64,000 nt of DNA from Lentzea californiensis (GTDB taxonomy: Bacteria; Actinomycetota; Actinomycetes; Mycobacteriales; Pseudonocardiaceae): positions 186,001 to 250,000 of the forward strand of contig NZ_JANBBE010000008.1 of assembly GCF_024648825.1 (NCBI RefSeq). The letters run 5' to 3'. How positions within the stretch are numbered: position 1 is the first letter of the stretch; every line of letters begins with the position of its first letter. Below the pieces are notes generated by a model, which was not told the origin of the DNA, made no database searches, and worked only from the letters and a program-made list of their open reading frames with translations. A program made the translations under genes and the position numbers. Positions 26,247 to 35,067 of the stretch are shown in pieces.

Positions 26247-28175
26247 TTGTGCGGCCTGGCAGGACTTGTATGCCCTAGCGAGAACGAGGCCGAGAACGCG
26301 CGCCCGGCCGTGGAGGCGGCGCTGCGCTGCATGCGGCACCGCGGACCGGACGAGAGCGGCACCAGGCGGGTCGACGAGGTCGTGTTCGGCTTCAACCGGC
26401 TCGCGATCATCGACATCGAGCACTCCCACCAGCCGTTGACCTGGGGTCCGGCGGAGTCACCGAGCCGGTACACGATCAACTTCAACGGCGAGGTCTACAA
26501 CTACCTGGAACTGCGGGCCGAGCTCACCGAGAAGCACGGCGCGGTCTTCCACACCGACGGTGACACCGAGACCATCGTCGCCGCCTACCACTACTACGGG
26601 CCCGCGGCGATCACGAAGCTGCGCGGCATGTTCGCGTTCATGATCTGGGACTCCGAGCGCGAGATCGTGTTCGGCGGCCGCGACCCGTTCGGCATCAAGC
26701 CGCTGTACTGGGCGCAGGGTCAGAGCGGTGTCGCGTTCTCCAGCGAGAAGAAGATCCTGCTGGAGCTGGCCCCGTCCATCGGCATCGCGCCGAAGATGAA
26801 CGTCAAGGGCCTGCAGCACTACCTCACGCTGCAGTACGTGCCGGAGCCCGCCTCGCTGCACGACCACATCCACCGCGTCGAGTCCGGCCACTCGTTCACG
26901 CTGGTCCCGGGTGAGTCGCCGAAGTTCGAGCGCTACTTCCCGGCGGAGTTCAAGGTCCGCACGGTCCGCAGCGAGGCCGAGGCGAACGCGCTGTACGACG
27001 AGATCACCGCGGCGCTGCGCGACTCGGTCGCCAAGCACATGCGGGCGGACGTGACGGTCGGCTCGTTCCTGTCCGGCGGCATCGACTCCACTGTGGTCGC
27101 GGCGCTGGCCAAGGAGCACAACCCGGACCTGATCACGTTCACCACCGGGTTCGAGCGCCAGGGCTTCTCCGAGGTCGACGTGGCCGCGGAGTCGGCGGCG
27201 CTGATCGGCGTGAAGCACGTGGTCCGCACGGTGAGCGCGCAGGAGATGATGGACTCCCTGCCGCTGATCACCTGGTACCTCGACGACCCGGTGGCCGACC
27301 CGGCGCTGGTGCCGTTGTGGTTCATCGCCCGTGAGGCGCGTCAGCACGTGAAGGTAGTGCTGTCCGGTGAGGGCGCGGACGAGCTGTTCGGCGGGTACAC
27401 GATCTACCGCGAGCCGTTGTCGCTGGCGGGGTTCGAGAAGGTGCCGGGCGCGCTGCGCAAGGCGATGGGCAAGGTCTCGACGAAGATCCCGCACGGCGTG
27501 CGCGGCAAGGACCTGCTGCGTCGCGGCGCTTTGACGCTGGAGGAGCGCTACTACGGCAACGCGCGCATCTTCCTCGACGACCACCTGCGTCAGGTGTTGC
27601 GCACGTACGACCCGGCGGTGTCGCACATGGACGCGACGGCCGGGCCGTACCGCGAGTCGCGCAACTGGGACCCGGTGACGCGCATGCAGCACGTCGACCT
27701 GTTCACGTGGCTGCGCGGCGACATCCTGGTCAAGGCCGACAAGATGACCATGGCGAACTCGCTGGAGCTGCGGGTCCCGTTCCTCGACCCCGAGGTCTTC
27801 AAGATCGCGTCGCAGATCCCGAGTGAGTTGAAGATCACGAAGGACACCACGAAGTTCGCGCTGCGCAAGGCGATCCGCGACATCGTGCCGGCGCACGTGC
27901 TCAACCGCCGCAAGCTCGGCTTCCCGGTGCCGATCCGGCACTGGCTCAAGGACGAGATGCACGACTGGGCGGTCGACATCGTGCGCAGGTCGCAGACCGA
28001 CCAGTACATCGACAAGAACGCGGTGCTGCGGCTGATCGAGGAGCACCGTTCCGGCGTGCTCGACCACAGCCGCCGGATCTGGGCGCTGCTGGTGTTCATG
28101 ATCTGGCACGGCATCTTCGTCGAGGGCCGCATCCAGCCGGTGGTGCCGGAACCGCACTACCCGGTCAAGCTCTAG
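26247..28175 (+). CDS. asnB: Asparagine synthetase (glutamine-hydrolysing)
   Basis: 642 residues. The start is TTG 26247, fixed by the need for cysteine as residue 2 (CGLAGLV), the N-terminal nucleophile of the class II glutaminase. GPDESGT and FNGEVYNYLELR complete that domain; the synthetase half has SFLSGGIDSTVVAAL (pyrophosphate loop) and VLSGEGADELFGGY. It converts aspartate to asparagine with ATP and glutamine; the actinobacterial Rv2201-type homologue can also amidate cell-wall meso-diaminopimelate. A gagagg site lies 10 bases upstream. Confidence 0.93.
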   Translation: MCGLAGLVCPSENEAENARPAVEAALRCMRHRGPDESGTRRVDEVVFGFNRLAIIDIEHSHQPLTWGPAESPSRYTINFNGEVYNYLELRAELTEKHGAVFHTDGDTETIVAAYHYYGPAAITKLRGMFAFMIWDSEREIVFGGRDPFGIKPLYWAQGQSGVAFSSEKKILLELAPSIGIAPKMNVKGLQHYLTLQYVPEPASLHDHIHRVESGHSFTLVPGESPKFERYFPAEFKVRTVRSEAEANALYDEITAALRDSVAKHMRADVTVGSFLSGGIDSTVVAALAKEHNPDLITFTTGFERQGFSEVDVAAESAALIGVKHVVRTVSAQEMMDSLPLITWYLDDPVADPALVPLWFIAREARQHVKVVLSGEGADELFGGYTIYREPLSLAGFEKVPGALRKAMGKVSTKIPHGVRGKDLLRRGALTLEERYYGNARIFLDDHLRQVLRTYDPAVSHMDATAGPYRESRNWDPVTRMQHVDLFTWLRGDILVKADKMTMANSLELRVPFLDPEVFKIASQIPSELKITKDTTKFALRKAIRDIVPAHVLNRRKLGFPVPIRHWLKDEMHDWAVDIVRRSQTDQYIDKNAVLRLIEEHRSGVLDHSRRIWALLVFMIWHGIFVEGRIQPVVPEPHYPVKL

Positions 28176-28187
28176 GTCCGGTGCGTC

Positions 28188-28213
28188 AGGGCCCCTCCGC
28201 GGAGGGGCCCTTT
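28188..28213. terminator. Convergent terminator after asnB
   Basis: Palindrome AGGGCCCCTCCGC/GGAGGGGCCCT followed by TTTCGTTT on the + strand; it lies between convergent asnB and the methyltransferase gene. Confidence 0.8.
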
Positions 28214-28217
28214 CGTT

Positions 28218-28982
28218 TCAGCGACGGCCTTGTGCGCTGCAGATCGCGTACGAGCTGACGACTGTCTCCGGGGACTCCATCAGCTCCAGGTAGCGGTCGA
28301 ACTCGGTGTCGGTGAGCGGGAGCTTCGCGCGCACCAGGCGTGCGGTCGTGGCGAGCACGCGGCACCCCGCGGAGCCGCCCTCCCACTCCTGCACGTCACG
28401 GGACCCGCTGACGTCGTTCAGGCCGGCGTCGCGCAGGGCCCTCTCGACGCGTGCGCCCCACGCCAGTTCGGCGCCGGCGTGGTCGAGCATCGTCAGCAGG
28501 GCGTTCTTGACCCGCATGATCAGCTTCGCGTCGTCGGGAGCGGCGGAGAGGACTTCGAGCGGCAGGCAGTCGAACTCTTCGAGGACGAGCCAGCCACCGG
28601 GCCGCAACGCGTCGCGCAGCTTGCGCAGGACGAGGTCGCGGGCGGGGAGGTAGAAGAGCACCAGGCGGGCGTGGACCAGGTCGAACGCGTTGCCGGGCAA
28701 GATGCCGGACACCACGTCGTGTTCCAGGACGGTGACGTTGTCGCGTTCCTCGAGCCTGGTGACGTCGATGTCGGTGACCGTCACGTGCCCGGCCGGGGCG
28801 ACGACGTCGGCCAGCCAGTTCGCCACCGATCCCCCGCCACCTCCCACTTCGAGGCAGCGCCAGCCGTCCGAGACACCCAGCTGCTCGACGCGGGCGAAGG
28901 TGCCCGCGTCGAGCAGTGAGCTCAGCGCGTCGAACTTCGGATCGAGCGACTCACCGGTGTCGCCGAACAGGTACGTCCCCAT
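28218..28982 (-). CDS. SAM-dependent methyltransferase
   Basis: 254 residues from ATG 28982. The SAM-binding motif I is CLEVGGGGGSVANWLAD, motif II the acidic VTDIDVTRLEERDN and motif III FDLVHARLVLFYLP with LRPGGWLVLEEFD. A class I Rossmann methyltransferase; the substrate is unknown. The C-terminal end resembles small-molecule O-methyltransferases of actinomycetes. It is 7 bases downstream of the adenosine-kinase-like gene on the same strand, so both may be co-transcribed, but this gene is not part of the conserved neighbourhood. Confidence 0.82.
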   Translation of the reverse strand: MGTYLFGDTGESLDPKFDALSSLLDAGTFARVEQLGVSDGWRCLEVGGGGGSVANWLADVVAPAGHVTVTDIDVTRLEERDNVTVLEHDVVSGILPGNAFDLVHARLVLFYLPARDLVLRKLRDALRPGGWLVLEEFDCLPLEVLSAAPDDAKLIMRVKNALLTMLDHAGAELAWGARVERALRDAGLNDVSGSRDVQEWEGGSAGCRVLATTARLVRAKLPLTDTEFDRYLELMESPETVVSSYAICSAQGRR

Positions 28983-28989
28983 TGTCCGA

Positions 28990-29964
28990 TCATGGCAGGA
29001 CGGGAGCGATCTCCTCAGCGGCTTGCGCACCAAACGCGCCACGAATGCGGGCGAGCGCCGCCTCGCGCTCGATCACCCACTCCTGCGTGCCGACGGTCTC
29101 GAGCACCTCGACCGCGATGAACGAGCCGAGCTGAGCTGCTCGTTCGATGCTCAGCCCCGCGGTGATGCCGGCGAGGAAGCCCGCGCGGAACCCGTCGCCG
29201 ACGCCGGTCGGGTCGGTCTTCGCGACCTCGGGGACGGCGGGGACGTGCAGCGCGAAGCCGTCGCGGTCGACGATCTCGACACCCTTGGCGCCGAGCGTGG
29301 TGACGCGCTTACCGACGCGGGCGAGGACGTCGGCCTCGGTCCAGCCGGTCTTCTGCAGCAGCAGTTCCCACTCGTAGTCGTTGCTGAAGAGGTACTCGGC
29401 GCCCTCGATGAACGCGCGAGCCTGCTCGCCGTCCATGCGGGCGAGCTGCTGCGACGGGTCGACGGCGAACCTGTAGCCGCGCTGACGGCACTCGTCGGCG
29501 TGCCGGAGCATGGCCGCGGGGTCGTCCGGGCTGATGATGACGAGCTCGAGGTTCTCGACGCGGTCCGCGATCGGCGCGAGCTCGATGTTGCGGGACTCGG
29601 CCATCGCACCGGCGTAGAAGGAGGCGATCTGGCACATGTCGTCGTCCGTCGTGCAGACGAACCGCGCGGTGTGCGCGACCTCGGACACGTACACGCCGGA
29701 CGTGTCGACGCCGTGCCGCTCCAGCCACGAGCGGTAGTCGTCGAAGTCCTTGCCGACGGCACCGACGAGCACCGGACGCACCCCGAGCACACCGAGGCCG
29801 AACGCGATGTTCGCACCGATGCCACCGCGACGGACCACGAGGTCGTCGACCAGGAAGCTCAGTGACACGCGGTCGAGACGCTCCGCGACCAGCTGGTCCG
29901 CGAAACGACCCGGGAAGTGCATGAGATGGTCGGTCGCGATGCTGCCGCACACGGCTAGGGGCAC
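28990..29964 (-). CDS. PfkB-family kinase, adenosine-kinase-like
   Basis: 324 residues from GTG 29964. The motifs GGIGANIAFGLGVLG, DYEWELLLQKTGW and the catalytic DPTGVGDGFRAGFLAG (anion hole and base) identify a ribokinase/PfkB enzyme. The start (VCGSIATDHLMHFPGRF) and the place near asnB and HesB match mycobacterial Rv2202c, which has adenosine kinase activity; that specificity is inferred. It would salvage adenosine to AMP. Confidence 0.85.
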   Translation of the reverse strand: MPLAVCGSIATDHLMHFPGRFADQLVAERLDRVSLSFLVDDLVVRRGGIGANIAFGLGVLGVRPVLVGAVGKDFDDYRSWLERHGVDTSGVYVSEVAHTARFVCTTDDDMCQIASFYAGAMAESRNIELAPIADRVENLELVIISPDDPAAMLRHADECRQRGYRFAVDPSQQLARMDGEQARAFIEGAEYLFSNDYEWELLLQKTGWTEADVLARVGKRVTTLGAKGVEIVDRDGFALHVPAVPEVAKTDPTGVGDGFRAGFLAGITAGLSIERAAQLGSFIAVEVLETVGTQEWVIEREAALARIRGAFGAQAAEEIAPVLP

Positions 29965-30103
29965 GTCGGCTCCTCTTTTCTTGTTGCGCTACGTGACAAC
30001 TCACCCGGACGAGTACCGCTGTGAAGACTACTGTTTGGTAGGGCTACCGCAGGTCAGACCGCCGTCATACGGTCGGGAGGTGACGATCCCAGAGGCGAGC
30101 ACG

Positions 30104-30253
30104 ATGAGTGAACTGATCGAGGACTGCGCGCAGCTCCCCTTCGCTCTGACCCACCCCGAGCACCCCCTTCCCGTCCCGCGCGACGCCGCGCCCTGGCAGG
30201 TCGACGAGCGGTGCGCCCACCAGGTCGAGGGCCTCGCCGAATACGGCGTCTAG
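30104..30253 (+). CDS. Small acidic hypothetical protein, 49 aa
   Basis: A 49-codon ORF from ATG 30104 with a gaggcgag site 5 bases upstream; a GTG at 30080 would add eight residues. It is acidic, proline-rich in the centre (HPEHPLPVP) and contains two cysteines. It ends before a 22-bp terminator hairpin. Codon use fits the genome. No family recognised; it may be real but translation is unproven. Confidence 0.45.
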   Translation: MSELIEDCAQLPFALTHPEHPLPVPRDAAPWQVDERCAHQVEGLAEYGV

Positions 30254-30310
30254 CCCCAGGTCCGGCTCACGGGCCCATCCGGGCAATACCTGAAAGATTT
30301 TCAGGTTCAC

Positions 30311-30360
30311 ACGCGGAGAGGCCGCGTTCCCGTCGATGCGGGAACGCGGCCTCTCCGCGT
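30311..30360. terminator. Strong 22-bp convergent terminator
   Basis: Perfect 22-bp stem (30311-30332 with 30339-30360, from ACGCGGAGAGGCC) with a 6-base loop, between the small + gene and the HesB gene on the - strand. Confidence 0.85.
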
Positions 30361-30367
30361 GTTCGCC

Positions 30368-30736
30368 TTAGTGGAACGAGTCGCCGCAGGCGCAGGACCC
30401 GCCGGCGTTCGGGTTGTCGATCGTGAAGCCCTGCTTCTCGATCGTGTCCACGAAGTCGATGACAGCACCCTCGACGTACGGGGCGCTCATGCGGTCGACG
30501 GCGACCTTCATGCCGTTGAAGTCGACCATCGCGTCACCGTCGAGCGCGCGCTCGTCGAAGAACAGCTGGTAACGAAGACCGGCGCAACCACCGGGCTGGA
30601 CGGCGATGCGCAGGTGCATGTCATCGCGGCCCTCCTGGTCGAGCAGCGCCTTGGCCTTGACGGCGGCCGCATCGGTCAGCGTCACGCCGTGGCTGGGCGC
30701 CTCAGTGGTCGAAGCGGCATCCTGAGCGGTCGTCAT
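30368..30736 (-). CDS. HesB/IscA-type iron-sulphur carrier
   Basis: 122 residues. The three conserved cysteines are visible: GGCAGLRYQL and the terminal SCACGDSFH. A-type carriers assemble or deliver Fe-S clusters, likely here to respiratory or lipoate enzymes; from its place (Rv2204c-like), it is the essential ErpA-type homologue of actinobacteria. The first 20 residues are Ala/Thr-rich and poorly conserved. Region 30737-30918 upstream holds its promoter and one CCGATATATCAG copy, but no gene. Confidence 0.88.
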   Translation of the reverse strand: MTTAQDAASTTEAPSHGVTLTDAAAVKAKALLDQEGRDDMHLRIAVQPGGCAGLRYQLFFDERALDGDAMVDFNGMKVAVDRMSAPYVEGAVIDFVDTIEKQGFTIDNPNAGGSCACGDSFH

Positions 30737-30878
30737 GGCTCTCCTAAGAGGTCCTTTGCGGGCGGTTCACCCATCAACAACACGGGCGTTCCCCGCCTTG
30801 TTCCGCTTCCCATGGTCCCACAACGACGCCGCATGTCGCCCTAGGTGTCGACTGTCACGTAGACCACGCTCAAGCCAG

Positions 30879-30890
30879 CCGATATATCAG
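30879..30890. repeat. CCGATATATCAG motif, copy 2
   Basis: Second identical copy of the 12-mer at 16947-16958, in the gap between the HesB gene and the glycerate kinase. Both copies are noncoding, in AT-poor DNA where such a sequence is rare. Confidence 0.4.
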
Positions 30891-30918
30891 CTACACCCTC
30901 TAACCGGGTTCTCGCACT

Positions 30919-31953
30919 TCAGCGCGACCACTGCCGTGCCACGTGCTGCGCCGTTGCAATGAGACTTTTGCGGGCGTCCGCAATCGACTTGTGCACAGAG
31001 CCGACGTGGTCGGAGACCGAGTAGGCGGCCTGGACGCCGGCGGCGCCCATCTCGCGGCGGCCGACGCTGACCTGGCCCGCGATGGCGATGCACGGGATGC
31101 CGCGTTCGGCGGCGCCCGCGGCGACGGCGGTGACGAGCTTGCCTCGCAGGGACTGCCAGTCGAAGCTGCCCTCGCCGGTGATGACGACGTCGGCGTCGTC
31201 GAGGGCGGTGTCGAGGCCGGTGAGGTCGCGGACCAGGCCCGCGCCCGACGTCATCGTCGCGCCCAGCGAGAGCAGCGCGGCACCCAGGCCGCCCGCCGCT
31301 CCGGCACCCGATACGCCGGATACGGGTGTCAGGACGTCCATGGCGGCCAGCTTCGTTTCGAGGCGTTCGACGGCTTCCGGGGACGCGCCCTTCTGCGGGC
31401 CGAACGTGCGCGCGGCGCCGTGCGGGCCGAGGAGCGGGTTCTCCACGTCGGAGGCGGCGACCAGCGCTGTGCCGGTCAGGTCGGTGCCCGCCTCCGACAA
31501 CGCGGCGAGCATGCCGGCGCCTCCGTCGGTCGTGCCGGAGCCGCCCAGGCCCACCGTTATGACATCGTTGTCAGCCGCCGCTGCCGCGATGAGCTCGCCG
31601 ACGCCGCGCGTGGCCGCCGTCTCGCAGGTCTGCGGGCGGAGTTCCGCGGGGATCAGGTGGAGGCCGCACGCTTCCGCGGACTCGATGTAGGCAACACGCC
31701 GACCGGCGGTGTGCACGCTGAGCCAGCGCGCTTGCACCGGTTCGCCCAGAGGGCCGGTGACGCGGACATGCCGGATGTCGCCGCCCGTGGCGGCGTGCAG
31801 CACGTCGACGAAGCCGGGGCCTCCGTCGGCCAGTGGGCGTTCGGCGACGACGTCGCCGGGCTTGGCCTCGCGCCAGCCGGTGGCGATGGCGTCGGCGGCC
31901 TCGCGGGCGGTCAGGGTGCCGCCGAAGCAGTCCGGAGCGATGAGTACGCGCAC
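30919..31953 (-). CDS. Glycerate kinase (GlxK/GarK family)
   Basis: 344 residues from GTG 31953. The start VLIAPDCFGGTLTAREAADAI and later ADGGPGFVDVLHAATGG, GLGGSGTTDGGAGML and GEGSFDWQSLRGK are the family motifs of type 2 glycerate kinases, which phosphorylate D-glycerate with ATP. Divergent from the DUF3043 gene. The family is sometimes misnamed; whether 2- or 3-phosphoglycerate is made is not decidable here. Confidence 0.85.
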   Translation of the reverse strand: MRVLIAPDCFGGTLTAREAADAIATGWREAKPGDVVAERPLADGGPGFVDVLHAATGGDIRHVRVTGPLGEPVQARWLSVHTAGRRVAYIESAEACGLHLIPAELRPQTCETAATRGVGELIAAAAADNDVITVGLGGSGTTDGGAGMLAALSEAGTDLTGTALVAASDVENPLLGPHGAARTFGPQKGASPEAVERLETKLAAMDVLTPVSGVSGAGAAGGLGAALLSLGATMTSGAGLVRDLTGLDTALDDADVVITGEGSFDWQSLRGKLVTAVAAGAAERGIPCIAIAGQVSVGRREMGAAGVQAAYSVSDHVGSVHKSIADARKSLIATAQHVARQWSR

Positions 31954-31995
31954 CTCGCGAAAGGTACAGAAGAACCACTGTCCTACCCTGTCGTC

Positions 31996-32622
31996 GTGAG
32001 GTTCCTGCGCCGCAACGCCGCCGACACCGATGCCACGGCCACCGAGTCGACCGACGAGGTCGCCGACTCCACCCGTTCCGCGGGCAAGGGCAGGCCCACG
32101 CCCAAGCGGCGTGAGGCGCAGGGCAGGCGCTCCGGGCCCGTGCCCCCGCCTCCCCGCACGCAGCGCGAGGCGTTCAAGCGCATGCGCGGCAACAAGGTGA
32201 GCAAGGAAGAGCGCCGTGCCGCGGCCACCGAGCGCCGTCAGCGCATGATGGCGGGCGAGGACAAGTACCTGCTGCCGCGCGACCGCGGTCCGGTGAAGGC
32301 GTACATCCGCGACCTCGTCGACTCGCGGCGCAACCTCATGGGCCTGTTCATGCCGCTCGCGATCCTGGTGTTCGTGGCGCTGCTGACGCCGTCGCTGGCC
32401 GTGCAGCGGTACGCGACGCTCGCGACGACGTTCATGCTGATCGCGATGGTCATCGAGGGCATCGTGCTCGGCCGCCTGGTCACGCGGAAGGTGCGGGCGA
32501 AGTTCCCGACCGAGCCGATCAAGGGCCTGTCGATCGGCTGGTACTCGTTCATCCGCGCGAGCCAGATCCGCAAGCTGCGCGTGCCCAAGCCGCGTGTGAA
32601 GCCGGGCGACGCGATCAAGTAG
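31996..32622 (+). CDS. DUF3043 membrane protein
   Basis: 208 residues from GTG 31996. A long, charged cytoplasmic N-terminus (about 1-110, with GRPTPKRREAQ and the repeated RRAAATERRQRMM) is followed by two transmembrane helices (about 115-155) and a short basic tail. This is the DUF3043 family (Rv2206-like), restricted to actinobacteria and of unknown function. The N-terminal pattern KGRPTPKRREAE is diagnostic. Confidence 0.85.
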   Translation: MRFLRRNAADTDATATESTDEVADSTRSAGKGRPTPKRREAQGRRSGPVPPPPRTQREAFKRMRGNKVSKEERRAAATERRQRMMAGEDKYLLPRDRGPVKAYIRDLVDSRRNLMGLFMPLAILVFVALLTPSLAVQRYATLATTFMLIAMVIEGIVLGRLVTRKVRAKFPTEPIKGLSIGWYSFIRASQIRKLRVPKPRVKPGDAIK

Positions 32623-32639
32623 CCCGTGATCGACTAGCG

Positions 32640-33272
32640 GTGCGCGAGAAGCAGCGCAAGCTCCAGCTGCCGGAGAAGCTGCGGTGGAACCACAACGAGT
32701 GGTACCGCCGCCGGCTGCTCCGGCAGTTGCCGTTTCGGGCCGCGTCGGCGCTGGACGTCGGCTGCGGTCTGGGTGACCTGGCGCGGCGGATCAGGGCGGA
32801 CGAGGTCACCGCGATCGACGCCAGCGCGCGCATGATCGAACGGGCGAGCGCCACCACGGACGAGGTCCGATGGGTTCACGGCGACGTGCTCACCCACGAC
32901 CTCGGGCGGTACGACGTCGTCACCGCCGAGGCGAGCCTGCACCACCTGCCGTTGCGTGAAGGTCTCGCCAGACTCGCCGCGCTCACCAGGCCGGGCGGGA
33001 CGCTGATCGTCATCGGGCTGTACATGACGGCGAGCCGGGCCGATCGGGCCATGGAGCTGGTGACGTTGCCCGCCAACGCCGTCGTCGGGCTCGCCAAGGC
33101 CCTCAACGGCACCGGCGGCACGCCGCACGATGCCGAGATGCCGGTGGTGATGAGCGCGCCGACGTTGGCCGAGATCCGGGCGGCGGCAGCGGAGATCGTG
33201 CCGGGAGCGCGGATCCGCCGGCGCTTGTTCTGGCGGTATTCCATGGTGTGGCACGCGCCCGAAGTTCATTAG
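32640..33272 (+). CDS. SAM-dependent methyltransferase
   Basis: 210 residues from GTG 32640. Motif I is ALDVGCGLGDLARRI, followed by VTAIDASARMIERA, DVVTAEASLHHLPL and TRPGGTLIVIGLYM, typical of class I methyltransferases of the UbiE/Methyltransf_11 group. The substrate is unknown. It lies 17 bases after the DUF3043 gene and before the aldo/keto reductase on the same strand. Confidence 0.85.
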   Translation: MREKQRKLQLPEKLRWNHNEWYRRRLLRQLPFRAASALDVGCGLGDLARRIRADEVTAIDASARMIERASATTDEVRWVHGDVLTHDLGRYDVVTAEASLHHLPLREGLARLAALTRPGGTLIVIGLYMTASRADRAMELVTLPANAVVGLAKALNGTGGTPHDAEMPVVMSAPTLAEIRAAAAEIVPGARIRRRLFWRYSMVWHAPEVH

Positions 33273-33305
33273 CAGCACGAACGATTTCGGTTTAAGCTCC
33301 GATGT

Positions 33306-34292
33306 ATGAAGTTCCGTCGACTCGGCCGCAGCGGCCTGTCCATCAGTGAGATCTCGTACGGCAACTGGCTCACGCACGGTTCCCAGGTCGAGGAGGAGCA
33401 GGCCCACGCCTGTGTGAAGGCGGCGCTGGAGTCGGGGATCACGACCTTCGACACCGCCGACGTCTACGCCAACACGGCCGCGGAGTCGGTGCTCGGCCGG
33501 GCGCTGCAGGGCCAGCGGCGCGAGTCGCTCGAAATCCTCACCAAGGTCTACTGGCCGACCGGTCCCGGCGGCCCCAACGACCGCGGGCTCGGCCGCAAGC
33601 ACATCATGGAGTCGGCCAACGCGTCGCTGAAGCGCCTGCAGACCGATTACGTCGACCTGTACCAGGCGCACCGGTACGACTACAGCGTCCCGCTCGAAGA
33701 GACGATGCTCGCGTTCGCCGACCTCGTCCGGCAGGGCAAGGTCCTCTACGTCGGTGTCTCCGAGTGGACCGCCGAGCAGATCACCCGCGGTGCCGCGCTG
33801 GCCCGCGAGCTGAACGTCCCCTTCGTGTCGCACCAGCCGCAGTACTCGATGCTGTGGCGGGTCATCGAGCCGCAGGTCGTCCCGGCGTGCGAGCGCGAGG
33901 GCCTGAGCCAGATCGTCTTCTCCCCCGTCGCGCAGGGCATCCTGACCGGCAAGTACCTGCCGGGCGCCGAGGTGCCGGAGGGGTCACGCCTGGCCGACGC
34001 GCGCGGGTCGCAGATGATCGCGCGCTGGATGCGGGACGACGTGCTCAACGCCGTTCAGGCGCTCAAGCCGATCGCCGAGGAGGCGGGCATCACGCTGGCG
34101 CAGCTCGCCGTCGCGTGGGTGCTGAAGAACCCGAACGTCGCGTCCGCGATCATCGGCGCGTCGCGTCCCGAGCAGGTCTTCGAGAACGTCAAGGCCATCG
34201 ACGTCGAGCTCGGCGACGACGTGCTCACGCAGATCGACAAGGTCCTGGAAGGCGTCATCACCGACGACCCGAGGCTCACCGCCCAGGGCTGA
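33306..34292 (+). CDS. Aldo/keto reductase
   Basis: 328 residues. The TIM-barrel active-site residues are recognisable: TFDTADVYANTAAESVLGRAL (Asp and Tyr), ILTKVYW (Lys) and YQAHRYD (His), with NADP binding near GASRPEQVFENVKAI. The form resembles the potassium-channel beta-subunit (AKR6/13) type, for example YghZ, which reduces aldehydes with NADPH. Physiological substrate unknown. Full length. Confidence 0.88.
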   Translation: MKFRRLGRSGLSISEISYGNWLTHGSQVEEEQAHACVKAALESGITTFDTADVYANTAAESVLGRALQGQRRESLEILTKVYWPTGPGGPNDRGLGRKHIMESANASLKRLQTDYVDLYQAHRYDYSVPLEETMLAFADLVRQGKVLYVGVSEWTAEQITRGAALARELNVPFVSHQPQYSMLWRVIEPQVVPACEREGLSQIVFSPVAQGILTGKYLPGAEVPEGSRLADARGSQMIARWMRDDVLNAVQALKPIAEEAGITLAQLAVAWVLKNPNVASAIIGASRPEQVFENVKAIDVELGDDVLTQIDKVLEGVITDDPRLTAQG

Positions 34293-34298
34293 GCCCTC

Positions 34299-34499
34299 TC
34301 ATCGGGCGGGGTGCAGGCTCATCGGGCCGTACACCTCGGTTTCCGACCGCAGCAGCGTGACCTGTTCGACCCCGGCGTCGAGCAGGTCACGCCACCCGGC
34401 GCTGAACCACTCCTCGGCCTCGTTCTGGTCCGCGAACATCACATCCGGGCCCGCGACGTCGCGTCCCTGTGCATCCTGGTAGCGCCAGCGGTATTCCAC
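34299..34499 (-). CDS. Small conserved hypothetical protein, 66 aa
   Basis: 66 residues with an ordered pattern: YRWRYQDAQGRDV, then FADQNEAEEWFSAGWRDLL and VEQVTLLRSETEVYGPMSL. This small soluble protein is widely conserved in actinobacteria, but I know no function for it. It is convergent with the reductase gene and divergent from cobU. Confidence 0.7.
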   Translation of the reverse strand: MEYRWRYQDAQGRDVAGPDVMFADQNEAEEWFSAGWRDLLDAGVEQVTLLRSETEVYGPMSLHPAR

Positions 34500-34517
34500 G
34501 GACGAAGGCTAACTCTC

Positions 34518-35057
34518 TTGTCACCTCGCACGCTCGTGCTCGGCGGAGCACGTTCGGGCAAGTCAGCGCACGCGGAAGGTCTGCTCACCGAGGCGACCGT
34601 GACCTACGTCGCCACCGCGCGCCGGTACCCGGACGACCCTGACTGGGACGCGCGCATCGCGCTGCACGTCGCGCGGCGCCCGTCCACCTGGCACACGGTC
34701 GAGGCGTCCGCGCCCGCCGACCTGCCCGCGTTGCTCACGGCGACGCAGTACGAGGACCCGCCGATCCTGGTGGACGACCTGTCCACGTGGCTGGTGGGCG
34801 TGCTCGACGAGGCTCAGGCGTGGGAGGGCGACGGCTCCGAAGCCATCGCGCGCGACGTCGACCACCTCGTCCGTTCGATCGCCACGTGCCGTGCGCGGCT
34901 GGTGCTCGTGACGGCGGAGGTCGGGCTCGGCGTCATTCCGTCCACGCGCTCTGGCAGGCTCTTCCGCGATCACCTCGGTGCGCTCAACGCGCGCGTCGCC
35001 GAGGTGTGCGACGAGGTCACGCTCCTCGTCGCCGGCATTCCCCTGAAACTGCGATAG
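34518..35057 (+). CDS. cobU: Adenosylcobinamide kinase / guanylyltransferase
   Basis: 179 residues from TTG 34518 with a gaagg site upstream. Starts with RTLVLGGARSGKSAHAE, the CobU P-loop; VTYVATARRYPDDP and later VTAEVGLGVIPSTRSGRLFRD follow the family. It phosphorylates adenosylcobinamide and makes the GDP-cobinamide intermediate. First gene of cobU-cobT-cobS. No cobalamin riboswitch is seen in the 18-base gap upstream. Confidence 0.92.
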   Translation: MSPRTLVLGGARSGKSAHAEGLLTEATVTYVATARRYPDDPDWDARIALHVARRPSTWHTVEASAPADLPALLTATQYEDPPILVDDLSTWLVGVLDEAQAWEGDGSEAIARDVDHLVRSIATCRARLVLVTAEVGLGVIPSTRSGRLFRDHLGALNARVAEVCDEVTLLVAGIPLKLR

Positions 35058-35067
35058 GAGCGACCAG

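Noticed and set aside
30963..30985. Half-like copy of the 50-bp palindrome (TTTTGCGGGCGTCCGCAA)
   Set aside because: It lies within the glycerate kinase coding sequence and the symmetry is incomplete.
34499..34518. Possible cobalamin riboswitch before cobU
   Set aside because: The gap is only 18 bases and upstream sequence encodes the 66-residue protein; no B12 box was seen.
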